Source: Montifringilla adamsi (Eukaryota; Chordata; Aves; Passeriformes; Passeridae). From it: DNA of 64,000 bases. Under the pieces are notes generated by a model that worked only from the letters and a program-made list of their open reading frames with translations, had not been told where the DNA came from and searched no databases. Every line of letters begins with the position of its first letter. The first letter of the stretch is position 1. Shown piece after piece: positions 1 through 12,800 of this stretch. The stretch spans positions 608,209-672,208 of the forward strand of contig JAGGNK010003113.1 in NCBI GenBank assembly GCA_017590115.1, written 5' to 3'. A program made the position numbers and the translations under genes.

Positions 1-3000
1 AAGGCAGCTCCAGCTCTACATTAACACAGCCAGTGCCAGTGCCCTGTACAATAAACCCTGCTTGATAAGAGCAAAATTAAACTCTTCCAAAACACTTCTT
101 CACTTCCCAAAACAGCCTGAAAATCCTGGTATCCTAACTGGAAACTGCTATACAGTCTTAAAAAAACAAACTTCCTTGAGATGGCATGGGGCAGATTGAC
201 TTCCCTTTGCCAGGGCATGTGTGCAAGGGAAAATGTGTCTGTGAAAAACATGGGATGGAGGAGCTCAGCCCCTGCTTGCACAGTGACCAGAGGGAACGGC
301 ACACAGGGACCAGCAGCCACAGGGATGGGAAATGTTGGATGGAAAGAAGGGAATGGGAGAAAATATACCACCTTTGCAAGGGCAACAAGCACCAAGACCA
401 GTAGGCTCCTCTCAGGGAGTAGAATTAAGTTTTTAATTTAACAGACAGAAAAAAATCCATTGTCCAGCGTGTTGAGCATCAGCTCAGCCAGTCACGCTGC
501 AGCCCTGGACTTTGGAATAGTAAATCTGGAGTTCTCTCATTTCCTCCTTCCAGGATAAACCTCTTGTTGCTGAACCTGCTTCCAGCCCGCCTGGCACTGC
601 TCCTCGCTCCGGTCCGCTGGCCTTGCTCCCGCCTGGCAGCAGGGACAGGGACAGCCCATGCTGGCTGGCACCAGCAGCGCTGCCTGGCTGCGGCCCCAGC
701 TGACCCCGACTCGGCTCCGAGCCCTCCAGAGCAGCAAGGGGCCGAGGTGGCTGAGGAGGGACAGAGAGGACAGCACTCTGCCACCCTTCTCCCTGGACAT
801 CCACCAAGGAAAAACCCCAGGGGCCACGCAGCACAACCCCCTGCTTGTCACAGCAAGCAGGGACTACTGGGATGCTCCCAGGGCATCTGCAGCCTGCACA
901 AGCGCATCGCATTCGATGTCCTGACCAGGGAATGCAGAGGCATCAGCAGCAGTGCAGGAGATGCTGCCAACCTTGGACAGCAGTGGATGGCACTGCCCGA
1001 CTCCACTGCCAAGCTCACCTGTCCCAATCCAGCCTCAGGAAGTGTTTCAGAGCTGGCAGCTCCCCAGCTGCAGAAGAGAGGGACTGATGGACTGTGCTGG
1101 TTGCAGCAGCCTGAGGGATTGACCACTCAGCTCTCCCGAACCAGGATGGAGAAGGTCATATGTGGGAGCCTGGCAATGCTGCTCCATCATGCCAGCAGGA
1201 AAAACAAAGAGGCTCCAATCCTTCAGAGACTGCATCCTCATCTTAGGCACTTCCTCTGCCCACAAGCCTCCTGGGAGAATTCTCCAGCCCTGGACAAGTA
1301 TGAGCAACCATTTCCTCATCCCTGCTATCCCTGAGCAAGGAGATAACGAGATCTTAAAGCTATTATAGAGGAAAAGCATCCTCTGGCAAAAGCAGCTACC
1401 CCAGCAGAGCCCCAGCAGCAGCAGACAGCCCCTGGCACATGCCAGCTTATCCCAGCCCCTGACAGGGCTCTGTGTTTGTCACTCCCAGTCCTGCAAGAAG
1501 GGCAGAGCTCACACAGGTGGATTATGGAGACCCACTTGCCCTGGCTCCCACCCAGAAGGATTTGAGCCCCCAGAGATCCCAGCTGGTCTACAGACCCCAA
1601 GGGGTCTCAGGGAATCACAGTGAGGAAGAACAGAGAGCCCTACAGCTGAGGCTGCAGCAGCCATGGGATGGAGTGGGGCTCTGGAGCACAGCCCCAGCCC
1701 CAGCCGGGCAGCGTGGCCCTGCCAGGTCTCTGCCACACTTGGCAGGCAGGAGCTGGGAGACGCCGGCTGCAACGTGCGACTTGGCTCCGGGCCCCCCTGG
1801 GCGGGCAGAGGCGGCGGAGAGCAGTGCTGGAGCAGGCAGAGTCAGCCCTGGGACAAACCTGCCGGGTCGGGTTCTGCCGGGGCTGCGGAGCCCCACCCGC
1901 ACCCCCTCCATCCCCTCCTCGGTGCTGATCCTTGGCACGGCCATTGCCCAGGGGCTCTGGCACAGAGCCAGCCTCCCAAGGAGAGGCAGGAAGAGACCAG
2001 AGCAGTGGGGCAGGCACCTCTGCTCCAGCTGGGACAGGATGGAAAACCCTTCCCAGAAGCCCTGGAATACCCAGCATGCTCCAAACCTCTGCTCAGAGCA
2101 GGGATGCCTGGATGAGGTTCAATCCTGCCTCCACCAGCACTCCCCATCACTCAAGCCCACCCCATTATCACCCACAGCTGGATGGGGAGAGGGCTCTGCC
2201 CACCATTCTTGAGGCCTGGCAGGACAGAGGACCCCCATGCAGGCAGGGAAGGGGGTGCAGGAGACAGAGCTGAGCTCTCACAGTTGCCACAAGCCATGGA
2301 CCGGCAGTCGCACGCCTTGGGAGGAAACACCTCATGACCACAGGATGTTTGCTGAGCAGCGGGAGAGCACCAAGGGCAGCACCCAGAGCAGGTGGGGGAG
2401 CACCACTGCCCCAGGGACTGTGCACAGGTGCTAGGGAGGATAGCAGTCCCCTCAGTGCTATCCTGCTGCAGAAAAAGGCAGGTTCCTCCAGCATCCATCT
2501 CTGCTCCGAGCCTAACTCCCTCAGAGACCCCACATGCTGAGTGTGCTTTGCCACTCAGGCAAAGCTATTTGGCCAATCCATGTCAGACTTGTTCCAGTCC
2601 TGGCACTCCCCAGAATGACTACAGCCCCCCATTTCCCCTCCTGAAGCGCACTGGGGTGCCCACAGTGTCCCCACACAGCCAGTCCCCCTGGCACGAGCAC
2701 TGCAGGACCCCCAGCTGCCCAGCAGCCCCACTCTGCTCCCTGCTCTGACTCAGAGGGGCTTTGCTCTGTTGGCCCCCCATCTGCATCGTCTCCCCACTGA
2801 TCCACTCCACACTCTGTTCCATTCCATGCCAGTTGCTGCAAGCAAAGCAAAGTGTGCTGAACACACTGGGCGCATCGGGGAACTTTATCCTTGATTTAGT
2901 CCGTTTAAGAGCCCTGCGTAGCAGACTTCACATCAAAGGCTCTTTCGGACACCCCACGGCACAAGCTCTCCACAAAAAGACCCAAGACCTGGAAGGAAGG

Positions 3001-5142
3001 AGGAGGAACAGGTTCAATTCCACCAGCTCCCCCCATACATTTCCATCTCTGCAACCCCAGCATAAGCAACTGGCATCTCCAAGGAGGTTGCTCTTCTCTC
3101 CATCTCTTTACTCTGCACTGTCCTCCCACACCAGGGCTGTCTGTCCATTCTGGGATGCTCTCAGCAGGGCCATGCCCCATGGAGCAGGAGCCTGGGCACA
3201 GGCAGAAGCAGCACCAGCTGCTGGCTGATCATGGTGGCTCCCCACAGCCCCTCACCCTTGGATCACTGTTTTTTTTTCCAAGTGTTTTTTACCCAAACGC
3301 AGCACAGGGAGAGCTGCCTCCTGCACACCACAGGCTGGATCTCCCCAGCACGGGAGCAAAGGGCAGCTGGGGATGGAGCCAACAAAGGGCTCTGGAAGGA
3401 GTCCTGGAGCTCAGCACCTCCAGCACTGCACTCTGCCACCGTCCCTGATGCTGCTCTGGGATCGGTGAGTGCTGCAACCGGGCTGGGAATCAAAGGTTTG
3501 TAAGGTTTCCCATGAGCCAAGCCCCGCTCCCATCTCTGGCAGAGCCGGCTGCAGGAACTGCGCTGCCGACACAGGGAAATGGCATCAGGGCCTGGAGGTG
3601 TTTGATTCCTGCTGCCTGCCGAGGCGGGGGGGCAGGAGCTGCCTGCAGACAGAACGGGGGTGGGGATAAAGGACAAATGGAGACAATAATAACAAAAAAA
3701 ACAAAATAAAATAAATTAGACAACCTCTCCCATGCGCAGCAGATCACTGCTGCTGGGGAGGGTCTGTTGTGAGCAAGTCACCACGTAGCACTTTGCCTGA
3801 AGAACCATGACGTGGGGACAGGATGCTGGTGACCCCCAAACAGCTCTGCCAGGGTGGGGGACGGGGCTGGGGAGAACAGCCAAGCTCCAGCAGCGCCGCA
3901 GGAGGGGAGAGCCGGCGCAGGGAGCCGGAGGGTTGGGAGTCGGAAAGGCTGGCAGGCGGCAGGACTGGCCCACCGGGAGCCACTTGACTGCCTGCCAGCC
4001 TCTCTTTGTTCTTCCACCGGCGGAGGAAACGGGCCGGCCGGGCAGACCAAGCTGCTTCCTCTCCCTGCTGACGAGGGAACGGGAAGGACGCGGGAGATGG
4101 AGGAGCAGCAGATGGGCTGGATGCCCGCCGAGCCCTCCCAGCAGGCCGGGCCCCGTTCTGCAGAGAGGGGCAACCCCAGCCCCCCAAGGGGAGCAAGGGG
4201 AGGTGGAAAGCGCTGGAGCGGGAAGGGGAATTGGTTATTAGCAAAAACAGTCACAAATGAGTCATTAACTCGTTTTTACCACGCCAATAAGCCAACACTG
4301 TACAAAAGGCAGCCCAGGGGGATAAGAGCCCCCAGAGTGATCCCCAAAGCATTTTTGGGGATCCCAAGGTTGGTTTCTTCCCTGCCCCCCCCAGCTTGCA
4401 GAAGGCTGCTGGAGGACATTACCCTCCTCGGCTTTGAGGCATCCCCTCATCAAAGCACTACCCCGACCACTCAACAGCAACCTGGTAACCCGCACCGGGG
4501 TCCCCCAAAAAACCCCAGGATGCAGGTCTGGGGTGGCCCCACGGATACCCCTGGTGTCACCCTACAAAGGAGAAGGGGCTGGGGCAGGACTGGGCAGGGG
4601 GATTGCACTCCTGCAGGGAGATATGGCAGGGTGGACCCCACTCTGAAGAAGCAGACCCCAAAAGCTCCCCGGGGGTGACTCGTGGAGTCCATGAGGGCTC
4701 CGAGCCTGGCCGCCCCACAGCCCACGGGTCTCGGCTGCCCTGGGACCCCCAGGGCTCCACCCGGGGTGCCCCTGCCTGCACCCCGGGTCCCTTCTGGGTC
4801 GTTCCCCGGCGCACCTCCAGAAAGAAGGCTGGATACGTATGGGAAAGGCCCCTTCATTGAAAAGGCTGCGGGAAAGACGGGAACAACGGGACCTCCCCAC
4901 GGCCACGGGGTACCGACAGGACCTCCATCTCTCCCCCGGGGCTCATCCGCGCCCCCGGGAAAGGCCCCCGGGGCGGCCCGGAGCCCCCTCCTCCCCATGG
5001 AGAGCCGCGGCCCATCCGAGCCGCCGCGCCCGGGGTCCCTGCAGGCAGCCGGGGGCGGGGGGATCGGCAGGCCCCGCTCTCCCGGTGTCCGGGCCGGTCC
5101 GACCCTCCCGCCCCTCCGCTCCCGGGCTCGCCCCGCACTCAC
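1..5142 (-). other. FKBP1A: FKBP1A intron 2 (partial); no exon seen
   Basis: This stretch lies downstream of FKBP1A coding exon 2 on the minus strand. I looked for the remaining FKBP12 exons (the part after HYTG, including the SSRDRNKPFKF and GATGHPG blocks) and found none, so they should lie left of the window. The long open frames here are on both strands, lack family resemblance and reflect high GC content. No recognisable repeat or RNA gene was seen. Confidence 0.6.
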
Positions 5143-5640
5143 CCGTGTAATGCACCACGCAGGTCTGGCCGCGCTTGGGGAACGTCCGCCCTACGGGGAG
5201 ACACGCGCCATCACCCCGCGGCACCGGGACCGGCACCGGGACCCGCGGGGAGGGCAGGGAGAAGGGGTGGGGGGGAGCGGGCTCGCCGCGGCTCACCGTC
5301 GCCGGGGGCGATGGTCTCCACATGCACGCCCATGCCGGTGCCGGTGCCGGTGCCGCTCGCACCCGCAGCGCCCGCAGCCCGACGGAGGAGGGGCCGCGTG
5401 TGCGCAGCCGCGGCGGTCACCGCCATAGAGCCCGCCCGTCACTTCCATAGATCCCGCCCGACCTTCCATAGATCCCGCCCGGCGGTGCCGCCCTGGCCGC
5501 CGCCATCTTCCGCCCCCCCGCCCCGCCGCCATCTCGGCACCGCGCGGTTGCCGGGGGAACGCGGGCCCGGCCGTGAGGGACCCTGCGGGCGCGGCGCCCT
5601 GCGCGCTTTGCCCCTTTAGCGCCATTTCCAGCCCGCACGG
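4950..5640. promoter_or_regulatory. CpG island promoter of FKBP1A
   Basis: A dense CpG, very GC-rich block spans the first two coding exons and about 300 bp upstream of the FKBP1A ATG. It includes three direct copies of an atagatcccgcc/atagagcccgcc-type motif at about 5425-5480 and ends abruptly at a CR1 element at 5661. Function as a promoter is inferred from position. Confidence 0.6.
5143..5333 (-). CDS. FKBP1A: FKBP12 peptidyl-prolyl isomerase, first two coding exons
   Basis: FKBP12 is a small cytosolic prolyl cis-trans isomerase that binds FK506 and rapamycin and modulates ryanodine receptors and TGF-beta type I receptors. Coding exon 1 is 5297-5333 (ATG at 5333-5331, MGVHVETIAPGDG) and ends at a gtgagc donor. 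After a 106-bp GC-rich intron, exon 2 is 5143-5190 (GRTFPKRGQTCVVHYTG), flanked by an AG acceptor and a gtgagt donor. The joined 85 nt read in frame as the N-terminal 28 residues of FKBP12 almost unchanged from mammals; Q3H and S8A are the visible differences. The remaining exons are outside the window to the left. The start is the only ATG in frame with the conserved N-terminus. Confidence 0.93.
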
Positions 5641-5660
5641 CCGCGGGGTGCGTGGCCCAC

Positions 5661-5925
5661 CACAGAATCAGCTAGGTTGGGAAAGGCCTCTGAGATCAGC
5701 GAGTTCAACCCCTGACCCAGCACCACCATGTCAACTACAGCAGGGCACTGAGCGCCACGTCCAGTCTTTCCTCGAACGCCTCCAGGGACGGTGACTCCAT
5801 CAGCACTCTGGGGAGCCCATTACAAAGTGTGATCACCCTTCTTGTGAAGGAATGTCACCTAATGTCCAACCTAAACCTCCCCTGGTGCATCTTAAGACAA
5901 TGTCCTGTCATCCTGTTCTTTGTTG
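5661..5925 (-). repeat. CR1 LINE 3' end, reverse orientation
   Basis: The stretch starts with the cacagaatca-type terminus and carries the diagnostic CR1 3' tail order (gttgggaaaggcct, agttcaacccctg, cctccaggga, then the tgtcctgtcat segment). It is a 5'-truncated chicken-repeat-1 copy, antisense to the window. Confidence 0.8.
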
Positions 5926-5939
5926 CGGTGAAGTGGACG

Positions 5940-6532
5940 CAGTCCAGGTGGCGGTGCCGACCCAGGGCTCCTTGGGAACCCCAGTGGCAAAGGCCAACAG
6001 CGTCCTGCCTTGTGCCCTCCCCAGGGTGACCAGCAGGACCAGGACAGTGCCCGTGCCCTGTGCTTGGCACTGCTTGGCACCTTTAGTCCTGGCATCAGTA
6101 ATGGGCCCTTCAAGGAGAACATTTAGGGGCTGGAGCATGTCCAGAGAAGGGAATGGAGCTGGGGAAGGGGCAGGAGCCTCTGAGGGAGCTGAGGGGGCTT
6201 AGCCTGGAGAAAAGGGGGCTCGGGGGGACCTTCTCACCCTCACAACTCCCTGACAGGAGGGAGCAGCCCGTGGGGGTCAGGGAGCAAGTGACAAGACAAG
6301 AAAAAATGCCTCAAGTTGTGCCGAGGGGGTTAGGTTGGATATTGAGGAAAATTTGTTCAAAAGGATGATCAGACACTGGCACAGGCTGTGCAGGGCAGTG
6401 GAGTCATGATCCCTGAAGGAATTTAAAAGACATATGGATGTGGCACTTTGGGGACATGGTTTAGTAGTGGCCTCAGTCATGCTAGGACTTGATGATCCTA
6501 AATGTCTTTTCCAGCCATGATTCTGTGATTAA
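5940..6532 (+). repeat. CR1 LINE 3' end, forward orientation
   Basis: A degenerate copy containing the CR1 blocks ggccaacagcgtcctgcct, gaccagcaggaccagg, gagcatgtccagagaaggg, agcctggagaaaag and the terminal attctgtgatt. It lies tail to tail with the preceding antisense copy, so the two form an inverted pair. Confidence 0.8.
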
Positions 6533-9500
6533 TGCTCCTCCCCACGTGCAGATGGAGGTCAGTGCTGGCCCCGCATCGCTGGGACAAGCTCAGCAGAAGA
6601 TATGCAAGTTTGAACAATCCCACACTCAAAAGGACTTTTTTTTTTTATGGTACAGCAGCAACTATTTTCTTTTTTAGTCAAAAAAAGAATCACTCCAGGC
6701 ACAGGATTTTTGCCTCAAAGTGTCCTATTTCTTTACTTCAAGGAGGTGAACTTGAGCCTCCACAAGGGAACAGAGAATTTCCAAGGACAGCCAAGAGACT
6801 AATAAAAAGCCAGGATTCTCAGCAAGTGCATTAAAATGGGACACAAGAGGAGGAGGCTCTTAAAATAACAGATAATAGCATGAAGCAAGTTGTAATTGCT
6901 TGTGTCCCTTGCTTGTATCTTTTAAATACTGAAATACCAAGGGTGTTTTTGTTTTTTTTTTTTTGATGCCATAGCATTATGTTTTACATTAAAGCTCCAA
7001 CACACTGAAGGTGCCAGTGGTCCCTGACTTTCCACATCAGGAGGGCAGGTGTGTGAGGCCGTGAGTCAAGGTGAAAAACAACAGGGTAGAAAAAGGGGCA
7101 TGTTCTCATCTCTAGTTGGTAATGCTGTCTTTGCTGAGAGCTGGGCCTGCTCTCTCTACAAGAACTAGTGATAAACAAGGATCTGAAAGGGGAAAATGCT
7201 GCTGGATGTAAGCCCACGCTGGAGCCCTTGCCTCACTGGCACAGGCACGCTTGCACACGTCAGGCACAATAGCTCTCGCTCTGGGTGGGGTGTTTTGGTT
7301 CGTTTTTGGGGTTTTTTTTCAGTCCCTGGCATAACCTGCTCATCTTACCAGCAGCAAGGTCACTGCAACAAGCAGTGTTTCAACGGGGGCAAGGAGCTCG
7401 GCCAGGTTTGACCAGCCCCTCACTGCTCAGGGTCCAGCTGGTCAGACCCAGGACAGGTCCAGGTCACATTCTGGTGCCTAAACTCTTGAGAAAGCACAGA
7501 GGCTTGAAAACTACTGAATTCTGCCCCAGTCATTCCCTGCCCTCAGGATCATCCGCTGACAGAACTCACAAAGTCATAAATGCCAGAAATGTCAGAAAGA
7601 GGGACAAGCGTGACCATTGAGATTTAATACTGTAAAAAATAAAAGGGACATTATTTGAGCTACAGAAACACCACCCCAGGCAGCAGTGAGCTGGCAGGCA
7701 CCACACACACCAGCAGCTGCGGATTTGCTGGAGGGAAGGACAGATCCACAGAGGGATCTGGGCAGGCTGAATCGATGGTCCAAGGCCAAAGGTATGAGAT
7801 TCAGCAAGGACAAGTGCCAGGTCCTGCCCTCAGGTCACAACAACCACACGCAGTGCTCCAGATATGGGACAAAGTGGCTGGAAATCTGGGAAGAGATCTG
7901 GGGGTGCTGGACAGCAGCAGCTGAACATGAGCTTGTGTGTGCTCAGGTGGACGAAAAGGGCAATGGCACCTGGATGAGCAGTAGTGTGGCCAGCAGGACC
8001 AGGGCAGTGACCCTGCTCCTGTACTGTTCCTAAATCCAGAGGCAGCCAGACTGGAAGTGAGGCAGTGGCAGAGTGCAGTGCATCTCAACACCTGACCAGG
8101 CTGAGCCAGTTGATCCCAAGGAAGAGCCTTCACTCTCTAGAAAACTAAAATAAAGGAAAAAAAAAAAAAAAAAAAAAGAAAAAACATGAGGTTCTTTGTG
8201 GATCAGAGAAATGGTTTTGAAGCAGGGCTGCTGTGACCATTCTGACACTGCTCTCAAACACCATCGCCCCCGTGATTGCTGTGCTGCACCATGAGACTTG
8301 CATTAATTCATCGCACAACTGGGGAGCAATTTGCTCAAATCCTGCCTGTGTGCACCAGACTGGAGAGCTGCAAGGTCACCCTACGGTCAGATCCAGCTCC
8401 AGCCCTAAAAATAACCAGCCTTCCTCTCTGCCTCTGCACAAGGTGAGCCCAGCCCAGCACTATGGCCCCAGGATGGCTGATTTCCCCCCTCTCCCCCCAC
8501 TGCCCCCTCACTGTTGCCAGGAGAGATGTGGGGGTGCCAGCAGCTTTTGAAGATGCTGCTGTGGGAGATGTAGCTATGGGCTACAATTTAAAAGTTCAGC
8601 CCTTCTTGAAATTCATTTGACACTTCTTCCATAACCTCCCAACCTGTCAAAACCCAGGACAAGCTGCCAACCCCTCCCAGTTGCTGACTGGAGGCAGTAC
8701 AGCCCATTCTTTCCTGTTTTCCCAGAAGTGACTCAGGTGACATGGCCCAGGCAGGTGGACAGAGCTGACTCCCACCCCCCTGCTGCCAGGTGTTATTTCT
8801 GCTCATGCTTTAACCCACTGCTGGCTTCAACTTCACCTTTGTTCAAAGAAATTCTAAACCTTTCCCTGTGAAAGGGCAGTCTGAGCACAAAGACATCCAC
8901 TATCTCAACTCAGTATTTTCCCTAAAAACTGATCAAAAATAGTTTCCTCTCAAAAACAACCTCTGTGTTGCTTGTGTTCCCACCAGGCTGTGACACTTCC
9001 ACTCCCCAGTGTCTCAGTGCTGCTCTGGGGCTGGAGGGGGCCCTTCCTCCCAGCACTGCAGTCTAAAGGAAGGCACAGATCTGCCTTGCCCAGATCTGTC
9101 AGGACCTGCCAGGCCAATCCCTGGAAGAAGCTCTGGTGAGGTGGCAGGATGGGGCTGCAGCAGGACCCCCTCGCCATGCCTGCCAGCTGGGAGAGGGAGG
9201 GGTTTGGGACACAAACCAGGCCTTTGGGACAGGGAACAGGAAGCAACAGGAAGCAGTGACTTTCCCCCACAGCAGCACATCCTGACAGCACAGCAAATCC
9301 GTGTCTGGATAAACTCAGCCTCTCCAGCCTGGGTTTGTTCCCAGCTGCCACACTCTACCTGACGTGGGTTAAAAGGAACCCAAGCTCTCATGAAACCTGG
9401 TGAGAAGTCAGGCAGGGGTAGGACAATAGGCAATGGCTTCAAACTGCATCCATCCCTGGCACTCCTCAGCTGCAGCTCTCACAGGCTCTGTTCCAGGTCC

Positions 9501-9858
9501 CTTCCCAGAGAGGCTGGGACTCCCCCGCTGGCTGTGCCCCATCCCTCACAGCACAGGATGGTGTGTGAGACAGCCCCAGGCACCATGTTCCTTACAGTCT
9601 GGAAGGAGCTGTACCTGAACAGGTGTTACAGGAATTTCAGGGAGGCAGGGTAGGGATCACACCATGCTGTAGCAGAGCACCCTGGACAGCACAGTGCTTG
9701 GAGCAGCCCTGAGGAGGAAGCAGAGCTGGGCAGATGCGACCCTCAGATAAGGTGGTCACACTGCTCCTTGCACAAGCTGAGCTACCCAGTACAGCCTCTT
9801 CCCTGGCCTCCGAACCACAGCCCAGCTACTGTGAGATCAAGGTCTGTGAGAGGAAGCC
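6533..9858. other. Intergenic stretch, no gene seen
   Basis: Apart from the internal CR1 fragment at 7745-8033 and a 21-bp A-tract at 8157-8177, I see no coding exon with family resemblance. If the minus-strand exon chain ending at 9859 is real, its 3' UTR would start here; I could not find a convincing polyadenylation signal for it. Confidence 0.4.
7745..8033 (+). repeat. CR1 LINE internal (ORF2) fragment
   Basis: Translated forward it retains the CR1 reverse-transcriptase C-terminal flavour (KGMRFSKDKCQVLPSGHNN), followed by the gtggccagcaggaccaggg block. It is broken by frameshifts and truncated, and is followed by an A-rich stretch. Confidence 0.7.
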
Positions 9859-12800
9859 CTAACATTTGAGAGAAAATGCAATGTCTGAGTTTCTAACATC
9901 TCTTATTTTCTTGCTTAACTGCTTCAAATCCTTGGCCTGCATCAGAACCCTGGGGCAGCAAGTGACCCTCTGCATGCAAGATCTGCCCCCAGTTAGAGCC
10001 TGGAGAAGAGCTGCTGGCACAGTTGACCCCATATGTCCCACCACAGTGGCATCTCAGAGCACTGAATCCCTCAAAAACCTCACCTCCCAGTGGAGTGTCC
10101 CAGCTGCCTCCTTGTGCTACCACCAAGGAATTTAAACACAGCAAAGACCCTCCTGAAGTATCTTCATGGATATTCACCACAGTTCCAGCTTTTTGCTGTA
10201 TTTTCTTCTCAGGCTCTTGCTGACCAGGAAGCAAGTAGCAGACTGCACCCCAGTGTCTTCCAAGGAAAGTGAACAAAGAGATGTGGAATGGCTCCAGCCA
10301 GGGGGGAAAGGGAAACAACAGTTTGAAAGGGAAAGAAGTCATGGGGGAAGGCTGTGAGCAGCAGCACGATGTAGCTTGTTCCAGCCAGTGTTTCATCTGC
10401 ATTCCTGGACACCCCTCCAAGTGTTGAAATGGCCCAGAAACATCTCCACCAGCAATATTTACAATCATGTGATTTTGATCCAGTTTGAATGCATTTTTGA
10501 TGGCTTTCAGCTACCTACCAAACTCTACCTTTGCCCCAGACTGCTGAACCCCTTTGCAGATAACCCCATATCATGTAGCCACTCACCTGCACAACATCCA
10601 GCAGGAAGGTCTGAAAGACAAACCACAGGGCATTGCCTGTCATCTGGGAATGGCCCAGCAACAGAGCAGGCCTTTGTGCAGAGAGCAGCCCTGGCTTCTC
10701 CTGCAGCTGAGACTCCAGGGAACAATCCCACCTTAGCAATGACACACACCGCTGGCTGACAGCTAAACCACAGCTGCTGCTTCTCTCCGAGAATGATTTA
10801 AACCCCAAGTGATGTCATAGCCTTCCAGGACAAACAGACCTGTTCTTGGCTGGACATTGCTCAACCTGACACCCCAGCTGCCCATGGCAGTTGGGGTGCT
10901 GTGGGGCCCTTCCCCAGCTGCTGGAATCTCGGTGGTCAGGGTGCAGTTCTTCCAACACACGACCCTCCCTTGGGCCAGCCTGGATCCCCAGGTCCTGCTC
11001 AGTGGTACTCCATGTTCTTTAGCCTTCAGAGTCTCTTGCACAGCAAATTTGAGGTACCAGGCACACTGGCAGCCCCTTTTCCTGTTCCAACCCACTGTTT
11101 GAGGGTGGTGAGGCACTGGCACAGAGAAGTTGTTGATGCCCCATCCCTGGAATTGTTCAAGGCCAGGTTGGGTGGGGTTTGGCACAATCTGGGATAGTGG
11201 AAGGTGTCCCTGCCTGTGGCAGCAGTTGGAATGAAATAAGCATTAAGGTCTATTTGAAACCAAACCTTTCTCTGATCCCATGCCCACTCCTCCACCAGCC
11301 AGAGCTCCAAGCAAAAGCTGATCAGTGAGCATCTGTGTCATTTGCTCCTCTTGGGCTTGTCTTGTCAACAGGGTCACATCTCTGGTGTTTGCCCTGATTC
11401 TCCTCAAGGCATATTTGCAGGAGATGAGAGGCAGCTAATGAATGAGACATAGATCTAATTGAGGCACAGTGCTCTGCTGAGCTCTGACATTGTCCTTTCC
11501 TGTTCCATTGAACCACAATTCAGCGCTTCAAGTTCTCTAACATTAAAAAGTACAAATTGCATCAGGTTTAAAGTGACTGTAATGGAGGCAGTGAGGAGAG
11601 AGGCTGCAAAGACCAGAGCCCAGGGGATTTCTATAGATCAGCAGGGGAAGCACAAGGAATGTTTCAGCAAGCAGGAAAAGGGCTGATGGCAAAACCTCTC
11701 TTTTATTTTTTTATTTAGATGTGGTTAACTTCAGTAAACACCACACTGATCCTCAAGTATCCGGCAAGTTCCCAGAGGCAACCTACAGCACTGACTTCCC
11801 CCCAGCCCTAAAATGAATTTGCTCTCTAGTGTGATACATCTCAGCATCAAACAAGACCAGGAGTATCGTTGTGGGATACAAAGCTGTCCACACTGAGAGT
11901 GGACAGCTCATCCAGGCTCGGCTGGAGCAGTGTGTGGCCTTGGTGACACTCGCTCTCCTACAAGCAGACCTGTCCCCAGGCCATTCTGTCAGGACAGTGC
12001 AGACCAGGGCTGAGCTCCCCTCTCAGCACAGGCCATCCTGGATGATGCTCAGGCCTGACAGGCTCGTGAGCACCTCGGGTTCTTGGTCACACCATGTTTT
12101 GGCTTTCCCGATCCCCGAGCAGCTCCAGTGCAGCAGGTGGGCTCTGTCCTGCACTCAGAAAATCCACAGCACCTTTGGAAGGACACAGAAGGCTCCCTTG
12201 CCCTGTGGGGCACACAGGCATCTCAGGCACCAGGCCTGGTTCAGAGAGAGCTGTAAAAGGCTGTGAGCTCCTCCAGAAGAGCCCTGCAGAGAGTGAGGAG
12301 GGATGAACACTGGGCATAGGGCTGTGCAAGAGCCTGGGCTGAGGGACAGGCTGCAGCATCACATGGACAGCTGGAGAACCAGGAAACTGAGTCAAGGAAT
12401 GCCTCAAATTCCCATTTCTCTCATCTCTTTTAGGGTGAGGGGGCAACCTGCCAGCTTGCTGGCCTTGTTGGGCTGGGGACAGTTTGCTGTGCCACTAACA
12501 TCAGTCGAGGTAACAGCTACCTTTGAGGGATGACAGACCCTCATTGTAATGGTACTAGGGAGCAATGTACAAAACCAGGGGCACAATCCCAAAAAAAGCA
12601 GCATTCCAGAAGGCACTGAATGAATTTCCCTCACGCAGCAATTAGCAATAACTCCTCCACAGCCCCTGCCACGGAAAAAGCACTGATGCTGCTCTGCCTA
12701 CCAGGCTGGAGGGCCCAGCTTCTCCCCGCACAGCCAGGGGAGCAGAGTGTCTGCCTTCCCTGTGCCAGCCTGTTCCTGCTTCTCAGCTTTTGGTCCCAGT

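Noticed and set aside
564..1334. 256-aa plus-strand open frame
   Set aside because: GC-driven frame in FKBP1A intron sequence, low-complexity, with competing frames on both strands and no recognisable domain.
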